Shown: one piece after another, positions 1 through 8,006 of the stretch
Numbering within the stretch: the first letter of the stretch is position 1
Layout of the letters: each line of letters begins with the position of its first letter
From: Halorubrum sodomense
GTDB taxonomy: Archaea > Halobacteriota > Halobacteria > Halobacteriales > Haloferacaceae
Reading direction: 5' to 3'
Length of the DNA stretch: 64,000 nt
Assembly (NCBI RefSeq): GCF_900111935.1
Contig: NZ_FOYN01000004.1
Span: 62,001 to 126,000 of the forward strand
The notes under the pieces: model-generated
Told to the model about the DNA's origin: nothing
The model's database searches: none
The model's input: the letters and a program-made list of their open reading frames with translations, nothing else
Made by a program: the position numbers and the translations under genes

Positions 1-1
1 C

Positions 2-304
2 GGGACATGTTCGTGCCGGACTGTTCAGATGGAGGATGTACCACGGGCGAAAGCCGTCAAGGACACCGATGGTCTCGTTCAAGTAGTCAAGCACCACGAG
101 ACCGACGAGATCGTCGGCGTCCACACGGTCGGCCCCCGTGCCGCCGACATGATCGTGGAAGCGACGCTGGCGGTGAAGTTCGGTCTCACCGTCGGCGACA
201 TCATCGACACCGTCCACCCGTTCCCGACGTTCAGCGAAGCGTTCAAACAGGCCTGTCAGGCGTTCCGGAGAGATACGTCGAAGATGAGCTGTTGTATCGA
301 GTAG
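2..304 (+). CDS. merA: Mercuric reductase (MerA), C-terminal part only
   Basis: The open frame enters from the left edge and ends at TAG 302-304. It encodes the dimerisation domain of the pyridine nucleotide-disulfide oxidoreductase family. The segment with NVPRA-like 'DVPRA', the 'LAVKFGLTVGDIIDT' helix and the 'HPFPTFSEA' strand belongs to this domain. The last residues, SCCIE, carry the vicinal Cys pair that in MerA delivers Hg(II) to the active site of the partner subunit; dihydrolipoamide dehydrogenases lack it. MerA reduces Hg(II) to Hg(0) with NADPH in the cytosol. The FAD-binding part and the start lie outside the window. An internal ATG at 29 would give only a fragment and is not the start. 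Confidence 0.75.
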   Translation, partial: GTCSCRTVQMEDVPRAKAVKDTDGLVQVVKHHETDEIVGVHTVGPRAADMIVEATLAVKFGLTVGDIIDTVHPFPTFSEAFKQACQAFRRDTSKMSCCIE

Positions 305-399
305 CGATCTCCAAAACAAACGTCGAACACACCGTTCTGAGCTGTTTGTTCTGACAGCCGGAGCGCTCGTGCGAACTCGTTTCACATCCGCCAAGACTG

Positions 400-406
400 T
401 TTAAAA
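400..406 (+). promoter_or_regulatory. TATA box of the glutaredoxin-like gene
   Basis: TTTAAAA lies about 31 nt before the ATG at 435. This is the spacing expected for a haloarchaeal leaderless transcript. No Shine-Dalgarno sequence is visible before the ATG. Confidence 0.5.
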
Positions 407-434
407 CGCTGCGATCACTCTATACCAAGATCGA

Positions 435-674
435 ATGTTGGAACTCTATCGGCTTCCCGGCTGTCCGTACTGTGCGAAGGTCGAAAACAAGCTCGACGAA
501 CTAGATCTGGAATACGAGCCGCATAACGTACTCCCCTTTCGGTTTCTCCGATTCGAGGTGAAATCGGTGAGCGGTCAGTCCGGGGTACCGGTGCTCGTCG
601 ACCCCGAACACGGAATCGAGGGGCTGGCAGAGAGCGACGACATCGTCGCCTATCTCGAGAACACGTACGCCTGA
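435..674 (+). CDS. Glutaredoxin-like / GST N-terminal domain protein
   Basis: A 79-residue thioredoxin-fold protein. It starts with a beta strand (LELYRLP) followed by a CPYC redox motif at residues 10-13, then the cis-Pro strand 'GVPVLVD' near residue 51 and a final helix 'DDIVAYLE'. This is the layout of glutaredoxins and of the N-terminal domain of glutathione S-transferases. Haloarchaea lack glutathione and use gamma-glutamylcysteine, so the thiol partner is uncertain. It follows merA on the same strand but has its own promoter-like TATA box, so a role in thiol and metal stress is only an inference from position. Confidence 0.8.
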   Translation: MLELYRLPGCPYCAKVENKLDELDLEYEPHNVLPFRFLRFEVKSVSGQSGVPVLVDPEHGIEGLAESDDIVAYLENTYA

Positions 675-874
675 GGCGGTTTCAGCAGGCCGTCGGAAAC
701 GGTGTTCCTCCAGGCGCCGTTTTCGGACACCACTACGATGAGCGGTTCAATCGTCGCATTCGGGTAGGTAGGACAATGACCAAGCGAGGGTGGATTATTG
801 GTCATGGGGGAGAGGAGGGAAGCGTGTGCCCCTGATTCCTCTATCAAAAACTACGATTTAACCGATATTACATA

Positions 875-892
875 TGGCGTGTAAATGCGCCA
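875..892. promoter_or_regulatory. Inverted repeat, possible operator
   Basis: TGGCG-N8-CGCCA sits just after an A/T-rich stretch (ATATTA) in the gap between the glutaredoxin-like gene and the end of the DUF3179 gene. No gene obviously starts next to it, so its function is unclear. The rest of 675-928 shows no credible gene. Confidence 0.2.
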
Positions 893-928
893 CCCGCGAC
901 AGTCCGACGATTACGCATCGCGATACGC

Positions 929-1903
929 TCACAACGAGTAGAACGAACGCGGTCCATGGTCGTCCTGCCACGCAAACGCGTAGAGACGGCGGGTTTCGAC
1001 GCGCCGGAGCCGGCGACCGTCGTTACTTTCGCCCGTTGTGAGTGCCCACGTCACGCCATCACCGCTGACCGAGCCGTCTTCAAGTCGGAGTTCGAATTCC
1101 GGCTGCTCGAAGGCGTGGAGGCCGTCGTCGGTCGCAAGGACAACGACAGCAGCTTCACCCACCGTTGCCTCCACGACGCCGCCGGCCGCCTCAACGATCG
1201 GACGCGGAAAGCCAAGCGCGCCGCCGTCGGCCGGCGTCACGCCGAGAACGACCGTCTTCGGGTCGAGGTCATCCCGATTCCATTCGCGCTCCGGGCCCTC
1301 GCCACGCATCCCGCGGAGGCCGAACGCCTCGCGCTCTTCGTACGTCTCGTATCCGGAGGTGTCATACCCGTTCGCGGCGGCCGATCCCTCAGACTCCGGT
1401 TGGAGTACGACCCCGTCCGGATGCGCCTCGCGGAAGGCCGCGTACGTCGTCATCGGCCCCGGCCGAACGCGGAGTCGATCGCCGGCAAGTTCGCCCGCGA
1501 TACACTCGCCGGTGGACTGCTTCCACTCGGAGTCGGTCTCGCGGTCGTACAGCACGAGGTCGTCGTCGGCCAGCTTCCCCGAGACGCCGAAGGTGAGCCG
1601 GCGGCCGTCGACGGCCGCGTCGTAGACGACGCCGCTCCCGCAGATCGGGCACCAGGTGACGGCGATCGGATCGGCGTCGCCGTCGGCGGTCTCGACGGCG
1701 TCGTTGATGACCTCGTGGTAGTTGAGGATCCGAATCGGGTAGGCGCGGGCGGGCGCCCCCTTGTCGCCCGGCTCGACGACGAGTACCTCGTCGTCGGGCT
1801 CACCGAAGTACTCGTCGCCGAAGGTCGGGTCGTCGATGCTCGGGATCGCGTCCTTCGGAAGGACTGAAATCACGTTCATAACCGACTCGTTCGAGTCGTT
1901 CAC
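929..1903 (-). CDS. DUF3179 domain-containing protein
   Basis: About 324 residues. Hallmarks of DUF3179 are present: 'RAYPIRILNYHEVIND' followed by 'VTWCPICGSGVVYD', 'FGVSGKL' and 'ETDSEWKQ.TGECIAG'. The conserved WCPICG Cys pair may bind a metal; the biochemical function of the family is unknown. The chosen GTG start at 1903 overlaps the stop of the upstream HxlR gene (GTGA), which implies translational coupling. An in-frame ATG at 1879 begins MNVISVLPKD and is an equally reasonable start. The frame stays open upstream to 2170, but that part is the out-of-frame shadow of the regulator. Position suggests the HxlR protein controls it. Confidence 0.8.
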   Translation of the reverse strand: MNDSNESVMNVISVLPKDAIPSIDDPTFGDEYFGEPDDEVLVVEPGDKGAPARAYPIRILNYHEVINDAVETADGDADPIAVTWCPICGSGVVYDAAVDGRRLTFGVSGKLADDDLVLYDRETDSEWKQSTGECIAGELAGDRLRVRPGPMTTYAAFREAHPDGVVLQPESEGSAAANGYDTSGYETYEEREAFGLRGMRGEGPEREWNRDDLDPKTVVLGVTPADGGALGFPRPIVEAAGGVVEATVGEAAVVVLATDDGLHAFEQPEFELRLEDGSVSGDGVTWALTTGESNDGRRLRRVETRRLYAFAWQDDHGPRSFYSL

Positions 1904-2259
1904 TGGTCTTCCGGAGCGGAGAGGTGTTCTCGCCCCCAGTCGCGCATGGCGATGATCACGGGTTCGAGCGACCGCCCGCGGTCCGTCAGAGAATACTCCA
2001 CGCGGAACGGCTTCTCGCTGACGACGGTCCGGTCGATGAACCCGTGTTCCTCGAGGTCTTCGAGGACGTCCGACTGGACCTTCCCTGAGATCCCGTCTAC
2101 CTCCTCTTTGAGCGCGTTGAATCCCAGCGGTCCATTCTCCAAGAGTCGGTGAATGACGACGGGATGCCACTTCTTACCGATCAGCGTCGCGGTCGTCGTG
2201 ATCGGACACCACTCGCTGCCCGCACACCACACCTCTAACGGTTCGGAATCGGTACTCAT
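1900..2259 (-). CDS. HxlR-family winged-helix regulator
   Basis: 119 residues with the typical HxlR pattern: 'CPITTTATLIGKKWHPVVIHRL', 'LGFNALKEEVDGISGKV', a recognition helix and the wing 'FRVEYSLTDRGRSL'. Two Cys residues near the N-terminus (positions 12 and 18) could sense thiol or electrophile stress, as known for several HxlR/DUF24 proteins. It is divergent from the isochorismatase-like gene. The gap between them contains GGTTAC/GTAACC repeats that are the likely binding sites. Its stop codon overlaps the start of the DUF3179 gene. Confidence 0.85.
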   Translation of the reverse strand: MSTDSEPLEVWCAGSEWCPITTTATLIGKKWHPVVIHRLLENGPLGFNALKEEVDGISGKVQSDVLEDLEEHGFIDRTVVSEKPFRVEYSLTDRGRSLEPVIIAMRDWGREHLSAPEDQ

Positions 2260-2334
2260 ACCGGGTCCACGGTCGCCACGAAAATAAAGATACGTTTGGT
2301 AACCAGATGAGGAAACGAAACCAAGGATACCAAT

Positions 2335-2406
2335 CGGTTACCCGGTTACCCGTCCGTTCGCGTGAGCTTTTCAATTACCTATCCATACTAAGTTACTGTA
2401 GGTAAC
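2335..2406 (+). promoter_or_regulatory. Shared-type promoter with GTTAC-N5-GTAAC operator (copy 1)
   Basis: Tandem CGGTTACC units at about 2335-2350 are followed by CCGTCCGTTCGCG. Forty-eight nt after GGTTACCC comes the palindrome GTTAC-TGTAG-GTAAC at 2392-2406, ending one base before the ATG at 2408. The same arrangement precedes the gene at 6375. The palindrome covers the presumed start of a leaderless transcript, so binding there would block transcription. The divergent HxlR protein is the obvious candidate ligand. Confidence 0.55.
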
Positions 2407-2407
2407 C

Positions 2408-3031
2408 ATGAGCGAACTCGAAATTGATGCCGACAGCACGGCCGTCCTGATCACCGACCCGCAAATCGACTTCCTGAAACCGGAGAGCGTGGTGTGGGAC
2501 AAGGTCGGCGAGACCGTCGAAGAGAACGCCGTCGTCGACAAGATCCGACGACTCCGCGATGCCGCCCGCGAGGGCGACGTGCCCGTATTCTACTCGCCGC
2601 ACGAGTACGAGGAGGCCGAGTACGAGAGCTGGGAACACCTGAACACCATCGATCAGATCATGTTCGACACGCGAATGTTCGACGTCGCCGGCGACGGCGC
2701 CAACTTTGTCCCGGAACTCAAACCGGACGACAACACGTTCGTCCTCTCGCCACACAAGCAGCTCTCCGGGTTCTGGAGCAACGACGCGCAGATCCAGCTC
2801 CGGCAGCGCGGCATTGATACGATCGTGCTCGCAGGGATGTGTGCGAATCTCTGCGTGGAGTCACACCTGCGCGACGCCGTCGAGAACGGTTTCGAGGTGC
2901 TGACCGTGACCGACGCCACGGCGGCCGCCGGCGAGGAGGCGCTTCAGGCGGCGCTCACGAACTACGGGTTCATCGCCCACGAGACCGCCGAGACCGACGA
3001 CGTGGTCGAGCGGCTGGCGGCGGCGGAGTAG
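2408..3031 (+). CDS. Isochorismatase-family cysteine hydrolase
   Basis: 207 residues. The isochorismatase-like fold shows as 'TAVLITDPQIDFL' with the catalytic Asp near residue 17, and 'IVLAGMCANLCVESHLRDA' with the nucleophilic Cys after the cis-peptide region near residues 140-147. The final part 'VLTVTDATAA' is also typical. Members cleave C-N or vinyl-ether bonds (nicotinamidase, isochorismatase, carbamoylsarcosine amidase); the substrate here cannot be told from sequence. The gene is divergent from the HxlR regulator and has the shared palindromic operator at its start, so it is probably induced by the same stress as the 6375-8006 operon. Confidence 0.85.
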   Translation: MSELEIDADSTAVLITDPQIDFLKPESVVWDKVGETVEENAVVDKIRRLRDAAREGDVPVFYSPHEYEEAEYESWEHLNTIDQIMFDTRMFDVAGDGANFVPELKPDDNTFVLSPHKQLSGFWSNDAQIQLRQRGIDTIVLAGMCANLCVESHLRDAVENGFEVLTVTDATAAAGEEALQAALTNYGFIAHETAETDDVVERLAAAE

Positions 3032-3186
3032 GGGCAGCGTCGTAAGAGAACTCGGCTACGCGGCGTCTTTCCACACGTTAGTCGTCGGTGGTCGACAGAC
3101 ATCAGACAGATGCGACTCCTCACGAGGTAGCGCGGTCGAGTCACACAACCAGTACAACTCTTTACAAACGGACAGTAATCGAACGT

Positions 3187-4725
3187 ATGGACCGGCCGTC
3201 TCCGAACGACCGTCTCGCATTTAAATTCGAGGGCGTCGTGATAGCGGTCGTCGCGTTCGCGCTGACGCGGGGGACGGTCGCCGACCTGTTGGTGACAGAG
3301 CGGGGGTTCGCGATGGAGATGAGCGCGGTACTGGTGTTAGCGGTCGGATTCGGCGTCGTCCTGTACGGGATCAACCTCACCGTCAGCGCCCGAGACCGGA
3401 CGTACACCCGGACCGTCCTCGGCTGGTTCCTCGGCGGCGCCGCTGCGGTCGGACTCGTGCTCGGACCGTTGCTGATCGCGTCGTCGTCGGGAGACGCCAC
3501 CGCCACAGCTGCCGCCGTCGGGATCGTCGGCGGCGGCGCGGGACTGCTCGTCGGGGTCCGCAGCGCGGAGACGGACCGACGGCAGGCCACGGTCGACCGG
3601 CAGATCGAGCAGGCGCGGCTCCTCAATCGGATCCTCAGACACGAGGTCCGCAACTCCGTCACGATCCTCCGGGGCCACTCGGAGATCCTGTTCGAGAAGC
3701 GCGAAGGGACCGCCGATCGGAGCAAGACGGCGATCACCGACGCGATCGCGCGGATCGAACGGGCGGTAGACGAGACGCGCTTTCTCACGGTCGGCACCGT
3801 CGACGGCGGCAGCGGGCTAGAGCCGATACGGCTCGACGAAGCGATCCGGAGGCATGCGGAGCGCACCGATCGAGACGCGTCGGCGGTGGCGGTTCCGTCG
3901 GTGACGATCAGAGCGGACCGATACGTTGACCGGCTGCTCGACGAACTCGTCGCACTCCCTGACTGGGCGGACACCGGCGCCGATCCCCTCGCCGTCGACG
4001 TCGGGGACCGATACGTCGAACTGTCCGTCACGGCCCCCGGAGCGTGGCTCAGCGCTCGCGAGCGCGACGTGCTCGTCGAGGGGATTCCCGAACAGGAGCG
4101 GAACGACGTGGACTACGGCGTCCCGGTCCTCCGGCTTCTTGTCGGGAGATACGGCGGAGATATCGGCGTCGACGACACCGGCGAAGCGACGAGCCTCCGG
4201 GTGCGGCTCCCGCGGACCGGTCGAACCGGCACGGCCGGCGACACGCCGGGACTCGCGAGCGGGACGCTGTGGCGGACGCTCGGCATCGGGCTGGCGGCCG
4301 GCGTCGCGATGGGCGCGTTCTTTCAGGCGACCACCGGAACGCTGCCGGTGATCGGCGCGCTGTACGGGGCGTCCGTCTCGTCGGTAGGGTGGGTCGCGCA
4401 CCTGTTCCACAGCGCCGTGTTCGCGACCGTGTTCACCGTGGTCCGCTCCGAGGTGCCCGGCAGGCTGCTCGGTGAATCCCTCGGAGCCAGCGTCGCCGCG
4501 GGGGTCGGGTACGGGCTCTTCCTGTGGTTCGTCATGGCAGGGGTGGTTATGAGCCTCTGGTTGAACGTCGTGGGGATCGCGACCCCGCTCCCGAACCTCA
4601 GCCCGGCCTCTCTTGTCGGTCACCTCCTCTGGGGCGGACTCGTCGGCGCGCTCTCGGCGACGCTTCCGCCGCTTCCCGACCGGCAAGCGGTCCGGGACCG
4701 GACGCTGGCCGCCCTGCGTAACTGA
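3187..4725 (+). CDS. Membrane sensor histidine kinase-like protein with degenerate ATPase part
   Basis: 512 residues from ATG 3187; the upstream in-frame ATG at 3088 would add 33 non-typical residues. Three hydrophobic segments fill about residues 10-115. A phospho-acceptor-like helix 'LRHEVRNSVTILRGH' lies near residue 150. The region that should be HATPase_c lacks clear N and G1 boxes: 'TAPGAWLS' stands where DxGxG is expected and only a 'DYGVPVLRLLVGRYGG' G2-like piece remains. After it, from about residue 355, come four to five more membrane segments. It may be a non-catalytic relative or a protein with a second membrane module. No response regulator is adjacent. Confidence 0.7.
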   Translation: MDRPSPNDRLAFKFEGVVIAVVAFALTRGTVADLLVTERGFAMEMSAVLVLAVGFGVVLYGINLTVSARDRTYTRTVLGWFLGGAAAVGLVLGPLLIASSSGDATATAAAVGIVGGGAGLLVGVRSAETDRRQATVDRQIEQARLLNRILRHEVRNSVTILRGHSEILFEKREGTADRSKTAITDAIARIERAVDETRFLTVGTVDGGSGLEPIRLDEAIRRHAERTDRDASAVAVPSVTIRADRYVDRLLDELVALPDWADTGADPLAVDVGDRYVELSVTAPGAWLSARERDVLVEGIPEQERNDVDYGVPVLRLLVGRYGGDIGVDDTGEATSLRVRLPRTGRTGTAGDTPGLASGTLWRTLGIGLAAGVAMGAFFQATTGTLPVIGALYGASVSSVGWVAHLFHSAVFATVFTVVRSEVPGRLLGESLGASVAAGVGYGLFLWFVMAGVVMSLWLNVVGIATPLPNLSPASLVGHLLWGGLVGALSATLPPLPDRQAVRDRTLAALRN

Positions 4726-4763
4726 GTGCTCCGAGTCGCCTCCGCCGGAAGTCGGAGCGCCTC

Positions 4764-5549
4764 TCAGGCGATCCCCGCGCCGCCGAGGATCAGCCGGACA
4801 CCGATGACCGTCAACAGTCCGAGGACGACCCCGCGCCGGAGGCGTTCGCTCACGCGCTCGCGGAGGCGTTTTCCGACCGCGACCCCCGCGACGGCGGGGA
4901 CCGCGGCGGCGACCGACGCGAGGACGAGACCGAGATCCGGGTACAGTCCGAGCGCTCCAGCAGCGCCGACTCGGAGGCCGTTGATGCCGACGAACACGAG
5001 CGCGACGACCCCGACGAACAGCCCGTGTGAGAGGTCGAAGCTCCGCACGAACGCGACGAGCTGGACTCCGACGTTTGTCGCGCCGAACAGGACGCCGGAG
5101 ACGACGCCGACGACCGCCATGACGAGCGGCGTATCGGCGAACTCCCGCTCGCTCACGACAGGGAGTGACGGTAACGGGACGGCGTGCTGATTCGTCGCGA
5201 CGAAGCCGAGCGAGACGAACCCGAGCAGGATCCGGAGCGGGGCTTCCGGGAGCCGGTCGAGGAGCGCCATCCCGAGGAGAGTGCCGATGAGAGCGGCGAC
5301 GAGCAGCGGCGCGAATCGGGTTCCGCACGTGCGGAGCTCCTCGCGGGTGAGATCGCCGACGAGCGCGAGATTGACGGCGAACATCGGAATGATCATGAAC
5401 GTGACGGCGGTCGCGGGATCGAGTGTCGCGGCGAGTACCATCGTCCCGACGACGGCGAATCCGAACCCTGCGACCCCGTTGACGGCGCCCGCGACCCCGA
5501 CCACGACGGCGATCGTTGCCGCCAGTTCGACCGAGAGCGCGAGCGTCAT
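4764..5549 (-). CDS. TauE/SafE-family sulfite exporter-like permease
   Basis: 261 residues, almost entirely hydrophobic, with about eight membrane segments. The repeated 'GVAGAVNGVAGFGFAVVGT' glycine-rich segment near the N-terminus is a TauE/SafE hallmark. The family moves organosulfonates, sulfite or related anions across the membrane. The gene stands alone on the minus strand between the sensor kinase and a peroxiredoxin. A 20-nt palindrome lies 16-35 nt before its ATG, over the promoter position, so repression by an unknown regulator is likely. Confidence 0.8.
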   Translation of the reverse strand: MTLALSVELAATIAVVVGVAGAVNGVAGFGFAVVGTMVLAATLDPATAVTFMIIPMFAVNLALVGDLTREELRTCGTRFAPLLVAALIGTLLGMALLDRLPEAPLRILLGFVSLGFVATNQHAVPLPSLPVVSEREFADTPLVMAVVGVVSGVLFGATNVGVQLVAFVRSFDLSHGLFVGVVALVFVGINGLRVGAAGALGLYPDLGLVLASVAAAVPAVAGVAVGKRLRERVSERLRRGVVLGLLTVIGVRLILGGAGIA

Positions 5550-5564
5550 ACGCCTGAGATGACG

Positions 5565-5584
5565 CGGTTATTCATAAATAACCG
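5565..5584. promoter_or_regulatory. Palindromic operator over the TauE/SafE promoter
   Basis: CGGTTATT-CATA-AATAACCG: perfect 8-bp arms around a 4-nt centre. It sits 16-35 nt upstream of the minus-strand ATG at 5549, where the TATA box of a leaderless transcript should be. It differs from the GTTAC-N5-GTAAC element. Confidence 0.45.
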
Positions 5585-5728
5585 CTGACTGTGTAGTGCC
5601 ATGACACAGGCGCGAGGTCGGCCGTGTTCCGACGGCGGCGCTCGGGTGGTCGGACGCGTGATGTGGTGTGTGCAATCACTCCGCACGATCGGCCGAGGCT
5701 CATACCCGTCGGCCGTCGTTATTCAAGT

Positions 5729-6244
5729 ATGCTCCAAACCGGACAGACGGCGCCGACGTTCGAACTCCCGGGTGCGGGCGGCGGACGGATCGACACGCAT
5801 GGCCTCGCCGAGTACGCCGATAACGGGTGGGCGGTCGTGGTGGTGTTTTACCCGTTCGACTTCCACCCGGTGTGTACCAGCCAGATGTGTACGCTGCGGG
5901 ACAGCGAGGCGCTGTCGCTGCTGGAGAACACCGTCGTCCTCGGGATCTCCACCGACAGCGTCTACAGTCACCGTGCGTTCGCCGAACAGCATCGCATCGA
6001 CTTCCCGCTGCTCTCAGACAGCGACGGCCGTGTCGCCGAGGCGTACGGCGTGCGCGCCGACGCGATCGACGACCACCGCGGGGTCGCGCGTTCGGCGGTC
6101 TTCGTGGTCGATCCGGACCGCACCGTCCAGTACGCGTGGCGAAGCGAGGAGACCGACGACGAACCGGATCTTGAAGCCGTCGAACACGCCGCGCGGTGTC
6201 ACGGTGACGAGTGCGAACTGCCGGACGGGAAGTCGTACCTGTGA
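5729..6244 (+). CDS. Peroxiredoxin (AhpC/TSA, Bcp-like)
   Basis: 171 residues from ATG 5729. The thioredoxin-fold peroxidase motif reads 'FYPFDFHPVCTSQMCTLRD', with the peroxidatic Cys in PVCT and a second Cys five residues on. It also has 'VLGISTDSVYSHRAFAEQ' and 'FPLLSDSDGRVAEAYGV', all typical of Bcp/AhpC peroxiredoxins. It reduces hydrogen peroxide and organic peroxides. The frame is open upstream to 5624, but that part does not resemble the family. Two further Cys residues lie near the C-terminus (ARCHGDECEL). Confidence 0.88.
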   Translation: MLQTGQTAPTFELPGAGGGRIDTHGLAEYADNGWAVVVVFYPFDFHPVCTSQMCTLRDSEALSLLENTVVLGISTDSVYSHRAFAEQHRIDFPLLSDSDGRVAEAYGVRADAIDDHRGVARSAVFVVDPDRTVQYAWRSEETDDEPDLEAVEHAARCHGDECELPDGKSYL

Positions 6245-6280
6245 GCGCAACTGCTGACAGCCATTACCGACCAGTAACTC

Positions 6281-6342
6281 GGTTACCCGTCCGTTCGCGC
6301 GTCTTTATCCGATAGTCTCGCATCTGGGTTACTAGAGGTAAC
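6281..6342 (+). promoter_or_regulatory. Shared-type promoter with GTTAC-N5-GTAAC operator (copy 2)
   Basis: GGTTACCCGTCCGTTCGCG at 6281-6299 is identical to copy 1 (2344-2362). Forty-seven nt downstream of its start lies GTTAC-TAGAG-GTAAC (6328-6342), with a different 5-nt centre but identical arms. The ATG of the first operon gene is at 6375, so here the palindrome is 32 nt upstream, unlike copy 1 where it touches the start codon. Confidence 0.55.
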
Positions 6343-6374
6343 CTGCGTCGGCTCGCCGGCGCGTATTACACATC

Positions 6375-6806
6375 ATGGTAAGCATACTCACCGGACTGAT
6401 CGCTGGACTGATCGCGACCGTCGTCATGACGATGTTCATGATGACGATGGGAGACGACTCGCCGCCGCCGACTGCTGCCCTCTGGGCGAAGTACGTCGGC
6501 GACGAGGGGCCCGAGGCGTACATGAAACAGGGCATGCTGCTCCACATGCTGTACGGGGTCGGCGCGGGGGCCGCCTTCGCGGTCGGTGCGACCGCACTCG
6601 GGCTCGCTGTCGGCACCGGAGCCCTCGTCGGGAGCGTCCTGTGGGGGCTCGCCTTCGGGCTCGTCCTGATGGTCGGCGGAATGATGTTCTGGATGCGAAT
6701 CGTCCTCGCAATGGAACCCGACCCGAAGACGATGGCTGCGTTCGGCTTCTTCCACGTCGTCTACGGCGTCGTACTGGGCGCGGGAATCGCGCTACTCCCG
6801 GTGTAA
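6375..6806 (+). CDS. Small integral membrane protein, function unknown
   Basis: 143 residues with about four membrane segments: residues 1-24, 57-78, 80-105 and 120-143. Short polar stretches carry 'PPPTAALWAKYVG' and 'MEPDPKTMAAFGF'. The many Met and Gly residues and the layout resemble haloarchaeal conserved membrane proteins without known role. It is the first gene of an operon with the small membrane protein at 6810 and the TauE/SafE gene at 7095. It lies behind the palindromic promoter shared with the isochorismatase-like gene. Confidence 0.75.
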   Translation: MVSILTGLIAGLIATVVMTMFMMTMGDDSPPPTAALWAKYVGDEGPEAYMKQGMLLHMLYGVGAGAAFAVGATALGLAVGTGALVGSVLWGLAFGLVLMVGGMMFWMRIVLAMEPDPKTMAAFGFFHVVYGVVLGAGIALLPV

Positions 6807-6809
6807 GAC

Positions 6810-7091
6810 GTGGGCACGAACACGAACGCGGACGGTCCTCGCCCGGGATGCCTGCGCGACGACCGCCCGGTCCGCAGCTGTACCGCGGCGGCCGGATCGG
6901 CGGTCGGTCGCGGAATAGAAGCGACCGTTCGACGCGCCGCGTTCTGGACGGCGATCGCGTTTCCGACGGCGTACGTCGTCGGAGCGGTCGATCCCGTCGC
7001 GGCGGCGCTGCCGGTCGGCTGGCTCCCGCTCGCGATCGCGACGCATCTGCTGTTGCTGTGGGTCGGACACGGCGCTCACCATCCGGAGTAA
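6810..7091 (+). CDS. Small membrane protein, function unknown
   Basis: 93 residues with a GTG start three nt after the previous stop. The polar N-terminal half contains two Cys residues. The C-terminal half has two hydrophobic segments (about residues 45-62 and 67-86) and ends GHGAHHPE, a His-rich tail that may bind metal. Three nt separate it from the next gene, so the three genes are co-translated. No family was recognised. An alternative later start cannot be excluded. Confidence 0.55.
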   Translation: MGTNTNADGPRPGCLRDDRPVRSCTAAAGSAVGRGIEATVRRAAFWTAIAFPTAYVVGAVDPVAAALPVGWLPLAIATHLLLLWVGHGAHHPE

Positions 7092-7094
7092 GCA

Positions 7095-8006
7095 ATGTCA
7101 GGCGCACTCGCACTAGCGACCGGGGTCGACCCGCTGCCGCTGCTCTCGACGGTGTCGCTCGATCGAATCCTCGATCACTGGTGGGTGTTCCCCGCGTCGA
7201 TACTGTTCTCGATGGTCGCCATCGCAGCCGGCGTCTCGGGCGCGCTCTTCTTCAGCCCGTTCTTCCTGTTGGCCGTCGGGCTCGGTCCCGCGCAGGCGGT
7301 CGGCGCGGGCCTGATGACTGAAGTGTTCGGGATGGGGAACGGTCTCCGGTCGTACGTCAAGCAGGGCGTCGTCGACTACGCGACTGCGAAGTGGCTGTTG
7401 GTCGGCGCGCTGCCGGCGATCGTGATCGGCTCGTTCGCGGCCCATTACGTCCCCGACACGCTGTTGCGCGGCGGGTTCGGCGTCGGGCTGTTCGTGCTCG
7501 GCGGGTTCCTGTTGTACTCCGACTCCCCCGAGGAGACCGAACCCGGCGAGCGCGAAGGCGAGTTCCTCGAAAAGAAGAACGCGGAGTGCGGTACCACCGT
7601 TGTCAACGCCAGCGACGGCGGCCGGTTCGTCTACCCGACGTGCTGGCGCCCGCCGGGCGTCGCCCTCGCGGCGCTCGGCGGGGCGATCACTGGGTTGATC
7701 AGCGCCGGTCTCCCCGAGATCGTGACGACCCAGCTCGTGGCGCGGTGTCGGATGCCGCCGCGAGTCGCCGTCGCCACGTCGGTGTTCGTGCTCGCGATCG
7801 CCGCGGTCGCCGGGGCCGCCGTCCACGCGCTGGCCGCGACGCCGGTCTGGTACGTGGTGGTCTGGTCGATTCCCGGCGTAATCGTCGGCGGAACGATAGG
7901 CGCCCGCGTCGGCAAGCACGTCCCAAGCGGGCTCATGGAGCGCGGGCTCGGCGTCGTCTTCGGGATCGTCGGGGCGATCGTCCTCGTGACGACGTTCGGC
8001 GTTTGA
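7095..8006 (+). CDS. TauE/SafE-family sulfite/sulfur anion exporter-like permease
   Basis: 303 residues with about eight membrane segments. 'MVAIAAGVSGALFFSPFFLLAVGLGPAQAVGAGL' is the first TauE/SafE repeat and 'ALGGAITGLISAGLPEIVTTQLV' the second. A hydrophilic loop near residues 140-180 contains two Cys residues (AECGT, PTCWR) that could be redox active. It is the last gene of the operon beginning at 6375. Together with the peroxiredoxin and the DUF3179 regulon this points to a sulfur or redox stress response, by context only. Confidence 0.82.
   Translation: MSGALALATGVDPLPLLSTVSLDRILDHWWVFPASILFSMVAIAAGVSGALFFSPFFLLAVGLGPAQAVGAGLMTEVFGMGNGLRSYVKQGVVDYATAKWLLVGALPAIVIGSFAAHYVPDTLLRGGFGVGLFVLGGFLLYSDSPEETEPGEREGEFLEKKNAECGTTVVNASDGGRFVYPTCWRPPGVALAALGGAITGLISAGLPEIVTTQLVARCRMPPRVAVATSVFVLAIAAVAGAAVHALAATPVWYVVVWSIPGVIVGGTIGARVGKHVPSGLMERGLGVVFGIVGAIVLVTTFGV

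Noticed and set aside
650-847. 65-residue minus-strand ORF after the glutaredoxin-like gene
   Set aside because: Overlaps the end of a real gene and lacks any family pattern.
956-1867. Long plus-strand open frame opposite the DUF3179 gene
   Set aside because: It is the complementary shadow of a high-G+C gene; composition is Arg/Val-rich and no motif is present.
3817-5328. 503-residue minus-strand frame over the kinase and permease
   Set aside because: Arg/Pro-rich, crosses two well-supported genes, no domain.
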